A program made the position numbers and the translations under genes. The notes beneath the pieces were generated by a model. That model was given only the letters and a program-made list of their open reading frames with translations, was not told the DNA's origin and ran no database searches. 20,601 nucleotides of DNA from Apostichopus leukothele (lineage: Eukaryota; Echinodermata; Holothuroidea; Aspidochirotida; Stichopodidae), in contig JAAAKB020000014.1 in assembly GCA_010014835.2 (NCBI GenBank), positions 672,114 through 692,714 of the forward strand, written 5' to 3'. The first letter of the stretch is position 1; every line of letters starts with the position of its first letter. This document shows, one piece after another, positions 9,660 to 20,205 of this stretch.

Positions 9660-9900
9660 TGTATGACATGTCACTAAAGGCTGTTACCACAGTGTGCATG
9701 AAACATTCATGTCATCACACACACTGTGCATGAAAGACATGTCACAAAATACTGCTACTGTATCACAGTACATGTCACCACACACACTGCATGAAAGACA
9801 TCTCACAAACGACTGTTATCACAGTGTGCATGAAACATTCATGTCATCACACACACTCTGTGCATGAAAGACATGTCACAAAACACTAAGTATTTTCACT
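9660..9900 (+). repeat. Irregular tandem repeat field, 61-73-bp units
   Basis: GACATGTCAC or GACATCTCAC recurs at about 9665, 9736, 9797 and 9870. Between these marks ACAGTGTGCATGAAACATTC and ATGTCATCACACACACT recur at about 9689 and 9821, giving a 132-bp higher-order period. The units are rich in CACACA and in the word ATGACATGTCA/GTGCATGAAA. Divergence between units is moderate, so this is an older array than the 57-bp one. Confidence 0.75.
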
Positions 9901-12736
9901 GTGCATAAAACATTGATTATTGATATATTCATAATGAAGAGGCCTGCATATAGGATGATTAAGTTGTTTTCGTACAGTACAGTAGTTACATTTCCATTCC
10001 TAACAGATACTACAAATGGCATATTCTACATCTTTCGGAGATACCCGCCCCTGTAGTTACTGAAATATAACAGGCACTTAGCGCTGCTATGATATACACA
10101 CACAGTACACTGAAAATTATTATGATATATATCGACAATTATAATTATCAATCTTCATAATTTTTGAAATCCATCACAACTGCACACTCCAAATCGCACT
10201 GTGTCTAGCGTGAATACTAAAGTAAACACTTGAAATGAGAGTGAAACCCAAGTACAGAATGTCACTGAAAGATCAACATCACATAAACTACATCAGCCAG
10301 TACCTAGTGGGCACTGTATCACTATACAGTGTGCAGTATGGCAATAACACAAAAATTATGCGATGATAATAACAACTTTCCTCTGTCAGCCAAATATGAA
10401 GCTTTTTATATTCTGCGTTCGGAATGACAATAACCAGAGGCTTTTGTGGACGCAGCAGAGTCGTATCCATGGGTTACCGGATATCAACTACCTCTTACCA
10501 GTTCTAGTTTTATTGTATTAATTTCATTAAAGTATATTTCTCTTCAGGCAAGATATGGCACCAACCTAGAGTAGTAAATTGTAGGACACACATCATTCAC
10601 AAGAATGTAGTGACAATGTTTTCCATTTCATTTTAACCATGAAAATCTTTGAATGAACATTGAAATATTTTCTTCGATAAATTCTCCGCCCCACCCCCTC
10701 CCTCCATAGTTGTTTATGACTACAATATTTATAGCGCTGACTAAACTGTACAAACTGTCAAAGCTTAATACACAGTACAATACTCTCTTTTTCTCTCGCC
10801 CTTCCTCAGCTCTTATCTTTCATTTTTCGGACAGACAGCAGCCTTTCTTTCAGCATCTTGCTTCAAATAAGAGTCACTACCTTTCTTTTTCTTTCTTTTT
10901 CTGTGTTTCTGCAGCTATTAGCTCTAATGCATCCTAACATTTATGTACTGTACATAGTTCAGGTCTGTGAGTACTTGTATGCTGTATATAAATTTAAGAC
11001 ACTGCAAAATACCTAGATGTGATTGAACTTTTAAAGTTAGCTGTTTTGAAAACAAACAAACAGACAAATTCAACTTGTAAATTGCCCGCACTAATACAGG
11101 ATACATGTGAAAACCACATACTGATCGATAACTGTAACTGTTCGACAAAAGTTTTTTTTTTCTTTGTGTGGAAAAGTTGATGTGAACTTTTATTAATGTA
11201 CTTGGCAACAGCATAGTACAACGACATCATCATGGTTAATGAGTTGCAAATGATGACGTCTTTGCGTGTTTCTTTTCTACAGTAATATCAAATTCATTCA
11301 TCCACAGAAAAACGTAAAAAATTAATAAATAATAGACGGTGATAATAGCCTTAAAATAATAGCCTTAAAGCAATTTGCATTTTGTTGACGCCTCTTGAAC
11401 ACAGAGCGCACTGACAGGTACGAGAAAGTTCAAGGATGAATCAGCATTGATCAACATGGTAAAAGGAAGACAGTATAAAAGCTGTTGGAGAACATGTGAC
11501 AAAATGATATCATGTACAGTACAGCCTTCTGATCCATTGCTTGGAGTGAGGAAAGATTGATCTGAAAAGTGTTAGGAACAAGATATGTATTTACTTTTAA
11601 TTTCCCTCATAATAATTATACTGTACGATCTATATCATGGCAAGGTCCACAAGATTACAATACTCCTACTTCAGTTCATCATTTTAAATGGCAACCATAA
11701 TTTGAACAAAAATCAGCAAATACTGTACAGTACAGTATAATCAACAAATTTCAACAAAAAAAACCCAGCTAGCATTGAAAAACTACACTTCAGTTGTTTT
11801 CATGACAAAAACAAAATCATGAAATTGACTTATTTCAATGATTATCAAATTCATTTAGATCTCTTTTAAGTTCATGGCTTACAAACTCTTTCTTTGGGCA
11901 AATGTAAACACTTTGGAGAATAGAAGAGGTTTGTACTCCCTGAACTCAGCGAGGTACACCCACACTCGGACCAAACAATCTACACTTGAACAAACAGACA
12001 TACTATACTGTAGGTACTGTACTTCACAATAGTAACTTGGTACTTTGACATCAGTATTCATGGCTCATTCATGAAACCACTTCACAATTTACTGGTTTTT
12101 GGCTGATCATGGCAGGTTAAAGAACATCATACTCACACTGTACCAGTGTATCATGCCATACATACCTGCACCTGTTAATAATACAAGTGCTGTACTTATT
12201 AACGATCAAAGCCACGTGAGGGAATTACTGCAAATTCATCTTGTATACAGTCCTATCATGTCTTACAGAGCTAATTACAAATATTGTTACTGTTGCCCTT
12301 ATCTTACTGAGTTAACAGTTGAACTGTAAAAGCTAAAAACTGCTCTTAAAATAACATGTACAACCTATAGTACACACTGCAACCATTATGACACTGATTT
12401 TGAGTATGCCCTGTGTCGTCTGCTTGGTGTATAGGACATTTGAAAACTTTAAAAGGATGATAATATTAACCATTTCAAACAATTCATGGGGAAATTTTTA
12501 GCATACAAAATTAATCATGTTAAGTATGAGAATACTTTCAAACCATGTGACCATTCTGTCCCTCAACTGTAGTACATGTAAAGGTGTATTAAAACACCAT
12601 ATCAAACAATTGCAATTTTATTGAAAGTTCTTTTCCAACAACAAAGTGTCTGATATTTAAAAGGCAGAAAAAATCTCTCCAGTTTCCTTAACTCTACCAG
12701 TTGCAATCTATATTGTAAAACAAAGTTAAATTTCAG

Positions 12737-12957
12737 ATTGGGGAATGCTTTCACCAGAAAAGTTTTTATTATTGATCAATTTTGCACATATCCAATGGCC
12801 TCTTTGGTACAGGTTGAGGAAACCCAGTGGACTCGCAATACTGTGCATTATGTACTGCACTGTATCTTCACCAATCATCAAAAAAAAAGTTGTGCAGAAT
12901 ATTCCATACCAGCAGTATGATGCAGTTCCAACTGAAATTTCACACCGGTCTTACAGG
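12737..12957 (+). CDS. Possible plus-strand exon inside tetraspanin intron 1
   Basis: After an AG (GTTAAATTTCAG) a frame stays open for 73 codons to a donor-like AGG/GTAAAT, and would stop at 13017 if unspliced. The peptide starts with WGMLSPEKFLLLINFAHIQW and continues YRLRKPSGLAILCIMYCTV. It ends NIPYQQYDAVPTEISHRSYR. A mildly hydrophobic middle part could be a membrane segment. I do not recognise the family. A second frame is also open over much of the region, the acceptor lacks a good pyrimidine tract, and frames of this length occur by chance in AT-rich DNA. It may be a nested gene, a pseudogene piece or chance. Confidence 0.15.
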
Positions 12958-13116
12958 GTAAATAAGCGCTGTGAGGTTTTTTTCCTTTGCAACGACCGCA
13001 TTTTGAAAAGCAATTAGTCTTTGATTGTTACAAAGTCCTGTGATAAAATCGAAAGGGTATGGCACTCTTAAATTGCTTTCCCCTGTAGTACTCTGCTGGA
13101 GGTGCTAACTCTCCAA

Positions 13117-13278
13117 AACTGATGTCCTTAAGATATCATAAACAGTTAGGTTCTGTATTGAGTAGGCCTATAAACAAAGTAGCCTAGACATGAGACTAAC
13201 TGATGTCCTTAAGGTATCATAAACAGTTAGGTTCTGTATTGAGTAGGCCTATAAACAAAGTAGCCTAGACATGAGACT
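13117..13278 (+). repeat. Recent 81-bp tandem duplication
   Basis: Positions 13117-13197 and 13198-13278 are direct copies beginning AACTGATGTCCTTAAG and ending TAGACATGAGACT. I see one difference (AAGATATCAT versus AAGGTATCAT). The change makes an AAG/GTATCA donor-like site in the second copy. Each copy carries a GTAGGCCTATA word. The near identity indicates a very recent duplication, or an assembly artefact. Confidence 0.92.
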
Positions 13279-15503
13279 GTGACAGTTCTAATGGAGCACA
13301 CATGTATTTCAAAACTTAAGAAATTTCTTGTTCGGATTATGAAATTTACAACTCGGGCGTGCTTAACTCATGACCGTCATAGCATCGCCGAATTCTATGT
13401 AAGATGGGCAAATCTTTAAGAGCTCTACAAAATATTTTAGAGCAGCTTCGTACAAATTGGGTCATAACATGTTCAATATTCTGCGAGGACCAAAATTCAT
13501 AAGACTCCAAAGTGCTACACCAAAATGCATATTTATATTTATGTCTTATATATCCTAAAAATTAGTTTCTGAAATCAACACAGGCAATGTTATTCCCCCA
13601 CCCCCCCCCCTCCCAATGATCTTCTTAGGGATCTATGACAAAGTTTTGTAACTTGCCTTTCAAGCCTAACAGTGCAATGCCACGTTGAACAAATTACTTG
13701 TGAAAATGTGGTTTGTGTTATTTGAAGAATTCCTTAAAGCATTTGTTGCTCAGGTATATTTGCATATATTTAGCAAACCAAAACTTTCTTACATGAAAGT
13801 TACAGCACTTATACCGCACGTTAATAACTGGGCATGGGTTGGTTATGTGTTTTGAAAGCATTCATAAACACGTTGTGGTGGTGTATTCATTTCTTAACCA
13901 ATTAAAAAGGTTTGTTGAGCATCGATATTATGAAAGTTTGGTAATGCAGGACCCCTAAACAGTCACGTTTACAGTAGTACTAGCGGCCCAAGAAGACTAC
14001 TCACCATAAAAAGAATAATGTCGTATGTCAGAATACCAATACACTAGAGGGGGCCGAACACCCCATTGAACTTTTTTTTAGGCATTTTCTACATGCCATC
14101 GGCCATAATTTGCAAAATGTGAGGGGTTTTCAAACATGTTTGCTGTTCTCTGCCACCATGATCTTTTGCAAATTTTTCGGATTCTAACTCGAAAAATATT
14201 GTAAACTTGTGTGAGATAGTTGCTTTTGTCAACCTTAGATTTTCATTGCTTTAAATGTGGCTTTGATTAAGGTGTGCAGTAACCAGTGAAATTTTGGGAA
14301 ATTATTTTTCAGTTAAAAACTACAAGAATACAAAATTGGAAAGAATAAAGACATTCATGTGGCGGGCGTTTGGCGAGTCAATCTTTAGTCACACTCTCCA
14401 AATGGCGAGTAATTTTATAAATATTTGTCAAGGCCTGGTGCACAAGTAAAAGTATACGATTGTAGTAGATCAACACTCTCTCAGGTATGAATAGTAACAA
14501 ATTTCCACCAAATTTTTACACTTGAACACAACAAGATATTGCTGGGAATATCACCAAATGCAAAAATTACGGAAGAATTCACATGAACTGATTACTCAGT
14601 TTCATTCATTTGTATAAAAATTGTAACTAAAAATGAAGAAAGATGTTAGTGAATTTTACAAATTTCTGGAACAGGTAGTAACGGCTTGGACCGTGTAGTA
14701 ATTTTTTCGGTGGGTCGGTCCCCTGAGTACCCTGTGCCCATCACTACTAACAGGTTTTCTTTTACAGAAATGAGATTATTAGATATATACTACTTCATAA
14801 AAGTTTTAGAACAATGCATCTTCCTAACAGGATATATTTGGAGACAGAGCTGCGATGAGGAACCGTCATGATTCAAGTAAGAATTATGTTCAAAGTCGCA
14901 GTGGACAATAACTCCCAACTCGATTAAAAAAAGTGACCTTCTGAAAGTCAAGGTATTTGTAATTGTACCTAGCCTTGGCCCCTAGATGTTTCTGCTAATG
15001 TTGTATCAAGATTAAACTAGCATTAAAAAAAAGTTTTCATAACATTGAAACACTTCAACTGCAGCATCTTTCTGTGCACCTGCATACATATTACACAGTA
15101 GGCGCTATGCAAATTTTGGGATCTTTAGAAATTTTTGTATTGGCATATTATTACCATGGTAGTTAGTACAGAACAACAGCCCTAGTTATTTGCAATGTTT
15201 TTTTTCTCTTTAAAATCCATTGGGCTAAGCAAGTAATGTTTCCCTTGCCTAACTTTCTTTTTTTCTTGATGCCTGTAATTTATCTGTGGGCTTGATTGAA
15301 TTCTGAGTGTAGCCCTTTTGAAAACGCAGAAGCTTGAACTTTACTTTTCTGCGATCGTGTTCCAACTAGGGCCTAATGTCTCAAATGTTTCAAATACACA
15401 AGGTCAGCCCACCGTACAAATTCTACAATGCTGTAAAACTAAAATTGTACATGTGTATGAAACCATTATTAGGCTTCACATTAGCCTACGTTAGGATACT
15501 TAC

Positions 15504-15566
15504 AATGAAGAGACTGTTCAGGGCAATGAGAGCATTTCTGCTACACTGAAAGCTCCCGCACCCCAT
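15504..15566 (-). CDS. Tetraspanin (TSPAN13/31-like), exon 1: start codon and start of TM1
   Basis: On the minus strand an ATG (TTCAAGATGG, with A at -3 and G at +4) opens 21 codons reading MGCGSFQCSRNALIALNSLF plus I. They end at a strong donor, CTTCATT/GTAAGTATCC. The family N-terminus is MVCGGFxCSKNALCALNxxYM with an intron at exactly this place, so the match covers length, motif and splice phase. The cysteines at positions 3 and 8 are typical palmitoylation sites of tetraspanins. The family's Cys in CALN is Ile here. Exon 1 is short, and its assignment rests on the precise agreement with exon 2, which begins at the next family residue. The promoter should lie to the right of 15566. Confidence 0.88.
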
Positions 15567-16248
15567 CTTGAATTAAGAAACTTCGTCTAATAGCTGTGAG
15601 AAAAGAAAAGGGGATTGGAACTCCCTGCGCTTCTGACTACTCCACTGAATGGTTAAGATTTAGATACGTGGCTGTGAACGCAGAAACTTATAAGTTGTAC
15701 ACGACACACGATAGCTGTGATATTTTCGATAGGGTTATGTACACAAATAGCATTACATGTACAACAGATATCATACCACATCCTAGGTACGGTATATACA
15801 GTGGGAGCTATAAATAATACAGTGTCATTGTTGTATGACGATCGACGTTGAAAGCTGTGATTGGTGATAACTATGGAACGCCAAAAGTAATTGTTATGTT
15901 CGTCCCTAATTGTTGTGGCCGATGGAGTGAGTACAAGCTTTCCGTGTACCAACAGGATTAATTTAGTTCCCACATATGATTTAGATTGTAGGTTTCATCC
16001 TTGCCGTAAAATTTAAAAACGTTTCTTTAAAAAAATACCCGCTGGCCGACAGGTACACTGTTATATGCATTGGTGGGTGACCAAGGTCGCTGGTTGTAAA
16101 TGACGCTGTAAGTGACGGGGTGACTTCCACACCTAGTAAACTTCAAAATTTATTAATTATCGCCGCAAACTTGATATCCTATCAGAGGAAATAAAACAAC
16201 AATGTGCTCCTTTACAAACGTGAGGATCTTTACCTCTGTGAAAAAACT
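15567..16248. other. Presumed tetraspanin upstream region
   Basis: This is 5' leader and promoter territory of the minus-strand tetraspanin. On the minus strand a CCAAT occurs near 15858-15862 and a TATATA near 15793-15798. On the plus strand a CTATAAATA box-like word lies at 15808-15816. These are only sequence words. A 106-codon minus-strand open frame at 15653-15973 has no recognised motif and is probably chance or leader sequence. Confidence 0.3.
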
Positions 16249-16452
16249 ATGGCCCTGTTCTACAAACGGTTTCTTCTGCTTTTGTTTTTCATGGGTTTGC
16301 AAAGAAATAAAGCAGACAGTTGCAAAGGCTGCATGGATTCTAACATCTGGTCGTTTCCGAAAGTAACATTGGTAGGATTAGACTGCACACATTGTTCCCA
16401 GATAGGTAGGTCCAGTGGGTGGCCGTATAGGATTTCTTTTTTGATATTTTGA
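16249..16452 (+). CDS. Short ORF with signal-peptide-like start, unidentified
   Basis: An ATG in good context (ACTATGG) opens 67 codons. The start MALFYKRFLLLLFFMGLQ has a basic residue pair and then a strongly hydrophobic core, followed by NKADSCKGC, which allows signal peptidase cleavage near KA-DS. The short mature part holds two Cys-x2-Cys pairs (CKGC and CTHC) about 17 residues apart. A possible donor (ATAG/GTAGGT) at 16405/16406 would make this a first exon of a longer secreted protein. The family is not recognised. The opposite strand is also open here (16260-16625, 121 codons), which lowers confidence. It would be transcribed divergently from the tetraspanin, whose start lies 683 bases away. 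Confidence 0.25.
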   Translation: MALFYKRFLLLLFFMGLQRNKADSCKGCMDSNIWSFPKVTLVGLDCTHCSQIGRSSGWPYRISFLIF

Positions 16453-16689
16453 GTCAATTTTTCTTTCTCGTGTTTATTTTTCGTGTTTATTTTGACCCAC
16501 TTTTTGCACATAATTTGGGTCAATAAAGCTCTTTTGGTTAATTTCAGCAAATGCTTTACTCTATGGTTCACTGTTTGGGAGTATGGTTTGACATGCTTGA
16601 CTGAAGTATTAAAACAAAAGAGCATAAGTGGGCAGAATTATCGTTTTGGTGGGAGTTTTTTTTTTTTAATTATGTTGGTACCTTGATAC

Positions 16690-16770
16690 TCAGACATGTC
16701 AACTCTCCCAGCTTTTCCTGGTTTTACTGCGATCTCACGATCTCCCGATTTATTTGCTAATCTCCCGGCA
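16690..16770. repeat. CTCCCG-rich segment, possible transposon end
   Basis: TGTCAACTCTCCCAGC, then CACGATCTCCCGATTTATTT, then CTAATCTCCCGGCAA form three spaced copies of the CTCCC(G/A) word in a region otherwise AT-rich. The pattern looks like the repeated-motif end of a decayed DNA transposon, but no inverted partner was found. Confidence 0.25.
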
Positions 16771-18539
16771 ATTGTGTTTCTCATTATAATTGTAAATGCG
16801 ATAATGGTCTGCGCTAGTAGAGTGGAGAAAATCCACTTCGTTTTGCATAGAATACTTGAATGAAATGCATATGCCATCGTGTTCTGGAGAGCTAGCGTTA
16901 GCGCGACAATTCCTTTTAAGTAGCCTATATTATCGCAACGGCGACGTATAAACCTAAACAGGTTTCTATGTTACTTTTGATACCGCTATCTGATTTTGTG
17001 CGTAGCTGCTTGCCCTAATCTTCCGATTGTTTTGGTATGGAAAAGTGTAGCTCTTGTCAAAGACAGGTTTGTAAAGGTCTGCACTAAATTATTAAATGAA
17101 CGCAAGGTACATGGAAGCCATCGACAATGAGATTTAGCATAACTTGACTTCAAAAGATGTGCAATGGACACACAATTGGCCTCACGTTTGATATAGTTGG
17201 CTGAATTGGTTGTTTGAGAACCAAAATAGAACACTAGACGATAACAACGTTGAATACTTCGCTCATTAGTAGCTAAAAGGATACAACCGCACATTGTCTG
17301 ATTCTGATGTGAATATCACTAGTTTATTTCAAGAATACGTTTGGGTTTCATCCAGAAGAACTGAAACTACATAGGGATTTATCCATCTTGAGGGTGGGCT
17401 TGCTGTTGTATTCAAACTTATAATCTAAGTGAGGATGTCGTAGTACAAATCAGCTGGTTTCATTAGCAATGGCATGACAAACTACTAGGACAATGTGCCG
17501 ATGTGCTGTTGTTGAATCATGTCAGAAATTTTAGGGACCTTGTTCTGATGACTCATGTGCTTCATTTTAGAAACGTATAAATGTGGTATCAAATATCTAC
17601 CTTATGATATTCCTTTGACCATATATACGTTATACATTATGATTTCCATGGAGATTAATGTAAACTGGTGACTGATTGGTTCTCATTATCTTTGTGATTA
17701 AAATTATAACATTGTGATTGGCTAACAGTACGTAGTTCCTTCACCTCGTGTTGAGCAATTACCTCTTGCTTGCAGAAACTCTTTACAAAGTTTAAATCTG
17801 CTTAAAAATAATTTGCTCTCTGCAAATATGTCGGAGAGTAATTACTCATGAGTGGTTATATTTTGTCTCTTGAATTTGTTGGAGAGAAAGACTGGCATCA
17901 GGTGGTATAGCAGGACCATTGTAAATGTTGGGATTCTTTATCCCCAAGCCCCTTTAAGCCCCCTATCGTTATCCAATGGCTTGACTTTCCATCCATTTCG
18001 ATCTCAAAAAAAAAAAAAAAAGGTATGTTGACACAAATACTAAACAGAAAAGTTCCAAAATCCATCCATTTGTTGTTTTTTTTATTTCGAATGGTGATCT
18101 AATCTGTGGTCAATACAATCTTGAAATTTTTAAATTTTTATAAATGTTTTTAACACAATGCTTTTGGCATGCACCATATACCAGAGTAACATTATACATG
18201 TGACTATTTTGATTTTAAAAAAAAAATCCTTTTTTTGGGATAGCATAAATTTGATAAGTGCTACACTGTAACATATTTTCTGGAGAAAAACATAACAATT
18301 GGGTTAGAAAATGTATTAATAAGTTTAAAAATTAGAGAATAAGAAGAAGAAAACACAAGAAATAAATGCAGGATAAGTTTGCTAAATCACAACCAAGCAA
18401 ACTACCTTAAACCATCTCATACAAAATTTGCTTTTCAAAATAAATGATACAATTAATCTTCCAATTGAAAAAATAACCTTACCCCCCCCCCCCCCTCTGA
18501 GTTCTTCTCCCACTAAACTCCACAACACACCATAGAATG

Positions 18540-18563
18540 CTATTGTTTGTTGGTAAACAATAG
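18540..18563. repeat. Perfect 9-bp hairpin with forkhead-like words
   Basis: CTATTGTTT and AAACAATAG are exact inverted copies around a 6-base spacer. The core contains GTAAACAA, the forkhead-factor consensus, and its partial inverse TTGTTTG. This may be a regulatory site or chance in AT-rich DNA. Confidence 0.3.
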
Positions 18564-19183
18564 ACCCTTTAACAAAAGACTTGATATTCTTGATTTTCAT
18601 TCCCATTGTTTCAACAATTATAGTTTGTACATAACTTCTTATGCACAAGTTAAGGTTTGTAGTTTAAAGAAGTCAAACCTTTTCCAAATACTCCATTTAT
18701 TCAAAAATTGTTGATAAAGTTTAAAGCTTTAAAAAAGGCCAAAATACTTCTATTTTGTTACAGCTTAGGCAAAAATTTGAAATCAAAGTTTATGTGTTAG
18801 GATACCGTGGATGGCACTGAACAATGAAAGCAAGCATCACATGCTGCTACATAGAAGAGCCATGATTCGACACCAAATATATGAGAACAAAAATTGAAAG
18901 ATCTGGTTGTAATAACATGATAAATGAGTTACTTCCCAATGCATTATGAATAAACATCACCTTACAATGAACGTTCTATTATGAGCCAATCTATGAATAT
19001 GTAACGATTATGAATATTCAACACACGGTCACCATGACGACAATCAAATACAAAACTGTACAAGTGTGAGAGTTTCATTCAAAACGAATGATGTATTAAT
19101 AGCAGGAAGTGACAGAAGAAGAAGAAAAAAACGAAGCAACTAAAAAAGAAGGCATTCTTGGCTCACTAAATATCTGGATTTGT

Positions 19184-19189
19184 TTTATT
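19184..19189 (-). terminator. Candidate talin polyadenylation signal
   Basis: AATAAA on the minus strand lies about 770 bases after the talin stop codon. It is the first exact hexamer seen in that direction outside the coding exon. TATAAA variants occur nearer, at about 19414-19432. The choice is uncertain. Confidence 0.3.
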
Positions 19190-19959
19190 CAAATAACTTT
19201 TTAAGCAATGACAACTTTCATGCCAAAGATTTCTTTAGCAATTTTGTGATCGTAAATGACTCTGATATATCCAGGTAACATGGTTCGTGTATAAAAAGCT
19301 GTGCAATAGAATGACGATAAAATAAACTTGTAGAGCTCTCGATGGCTGAATCAAGCTAATTCAATTTAGCAAAACCTGACAAAGGGCATCTAGATATATA
19401 AGCGATTGGTGATTTTTTATATTTTTTTATATTTTTTACCCCCACCACAGAGAAGATGTTACTGTATGCTAACCGACCCCGTGCTAGCTGCTATCATGGC
19501 GTTAACTGTTACACAGGGAATGCTACCACAGCAGGATTGCATCGTTAGCAGTCATTACAGCTTTAATGTAACAACATGTCGCAAAGATCTACTTTCTGTT
19601 GAGTGGTAGAATATCTGACACAACAGTCAGTCCAAACCATAATTAGGTGCCTATATATAAAAAAAAATTTAAAAAAGGCGTAGCAATGATCACAAAAAAT
19701 ACACGGTGGAACGGGATTATTTTCAATTGGAAGAATCAGGGTTAAAGACAAAGAAACAGGAAACTGAAAGAATATTATTATTATAATTATTATTAGTTTG
19801 ATTCAGAACTAAAAAGTGAATTGGCAATACCAGCTTACTGATGAATTCCTCCTAACTAGTATAGGGTGTCATGAATTAATCCACTTGTTAAATCTATCAG
19901 ATTTGGCATAAACAAATTCATGATTCAAGAGAGACAGAGAGAGAGTGTGTGTGTTCACT
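19190..19959 (-). other. Presumed talin 3' untranslated region
   Basis: This is sequence downstream of the talin stop. It contains a (GA)n/(GT)n microsatellite at about 19930-19954 and AT-rich blocks at about 19640-19675 and 19775-19798. A block at about 19455-19610 is noticeably less AT-rich than its surroundings. The extent is inferred from the candidate signal at 19184. Confidence 0.4.
19930..19954 (+). repeat. GA/GT microsatellite
   Basis: AGAGACAGAGAGAGAG runs directly into TGTGTGTG, a compound dinucleotide repeat just after the talin stop codon in the presumed 3' untranslated region. Confidence 0.8.
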
Positions 19960-20205
19960 TCAATCCGAATCCTCGGGTGGTTTATTGGCATATTTGGCTT
20001 TCCTTATCATTTCTAATTTCCTTCTGGCCTCTTGTAGTTCTTTTTCTTTCTTAAGGATCATCTCCTGAGCTTCTATTTCTACAGCTATATTGCCAACCAT
20101 CTTCTTGCCAATCTCCACGCTGACCGCTTCCTCTTCCTGCATTGCGGCTTGCTGTGCTGCTGCCACCAAATGTTCCGATGCCTTCTTCACTGCATTACCC
20201 GCAGC
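19960..20205 (-). CDS. TLN: Talin, last coding exon (end of R13 and C-terminal dimerisation helix)
   Basis: Talin links integrin tails to F-actin and vinculin at cell-matrix adhesions. The exon begins after a long T-rich tract and TTTCTGCAG and encodes 81 residues to a TGA stop. It opens AAGNAVKKASEHLVAAAQQA, matching human talin-1 AAGNAVKRASDNLVKAAQKA. It continues KKMVGNIAVEIEAQEMILKK (human KMVGGIAQIIAAQEEMLRK) and then EKELQEARRKLEMIRKAKY, the dimerisation helix (human ERELEEARKKLAQIRQQQY). Positions 1 to about 45 finish the R13 I/LWEQ actin-binding bundle. About 46-72 form the antiparallel coiled-coil dimer helix. The extreme tail NKPPEDSD differs from the human KFLPSELRDEH. The preceding exon is not in the window, so the gene is cut by the right edge. 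Paralogue number cannot be told; most invertebrates have one talin. Confidence 0.96.
   Translation of the reverse strand, partial: AAGNAVKKASEHLVAAAQQAAMQEEEAVSVEIGKKMVGNIAVEIEAQEMILKKEKELQEARRKLEMIRKAKYANKPPEDSD

Larger units (their letters stand above)
7411..15503 (-). other. Tetraspanin intron 1 (8.1 kb)
   Basis: This long first intron runs from donor GTAAGTATCC, just left of exon 1, to acceptor TTCCACAG at 7411. It is AT-rich with many TGTACAGTA/TACTGTA words (about 7594, 8185, 9178, 9974, 11517, 11728, 12006). It contains the AT-rich hairpin at 8391-8483, the repeat field at 9660-9900, the 81-bp duplication at 13117-13278 and a possible plus-strand exon at 12737-12957. It also contains small tandem copies of 2 x 12 bp at 9626-9649 and 2 x 14 bp at 11342-11369, and a C-run at about 13598-13609. 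A long first intron often holds enhancers, but none can be pointed to here. Confidence 0.75.
16453..19183. other. Intergenic region between talin and tetraspanin
   Basis: No gene is supported. Contents include a CTCCCG-rich segment at about 16690-16770, a poly-A run at about 18006-18021, a C-run at about 18482-18495, and a perfect 9-bp hairpin (CTATTGTTT/AAACAATAG) at 18540-18563. A minus-strand frame of 102 codons at 16986-17294 has no recognised motif. The region is otherwise AT-rich with short homopolymers. Confidence 0.4.

Noticed and set aside
9660-9900. CRISPR-like array
   Set aside because: The units vary in length and have no constant repeat with unique spacers, and the host is eukaryotic.
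13088-13180. CCCCTGTAG acceptor followed by an open frame
   Set aside because: The frame stops within the 81-bp repeat and matches nothing. The downstream donor-like site appears only through the one-base change in the second copy.
14766-14875. Exon-like segment with a good branch point (TACTAAC), TTTTACAG acceptor and CAA/GTAAGA donor
   Set aside because: All three plus-strand frames stop before the donor, so it cannot be an internal coding exon. A non-coding RNA exon is possible but unsupported.
15653-15973. 106-codon minus-strand ORF upstream of tetraspanin exon 1
   Set aside because: No domain, no good start context, and a length expected by chance several times in 20 kb of this composition.
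16260-16625. 121-codon minus-strand ORF, the longest in the window
   Set aside because: No recognisable motif. It is Lys-rich, as expected of a chance frame in AT-rich DNA, and overlaps the plus-strand signal-peptide ORF.
16986-17294. 102-codon minus-strand ORF
   Set aside because: No recognised motif or splice logic.
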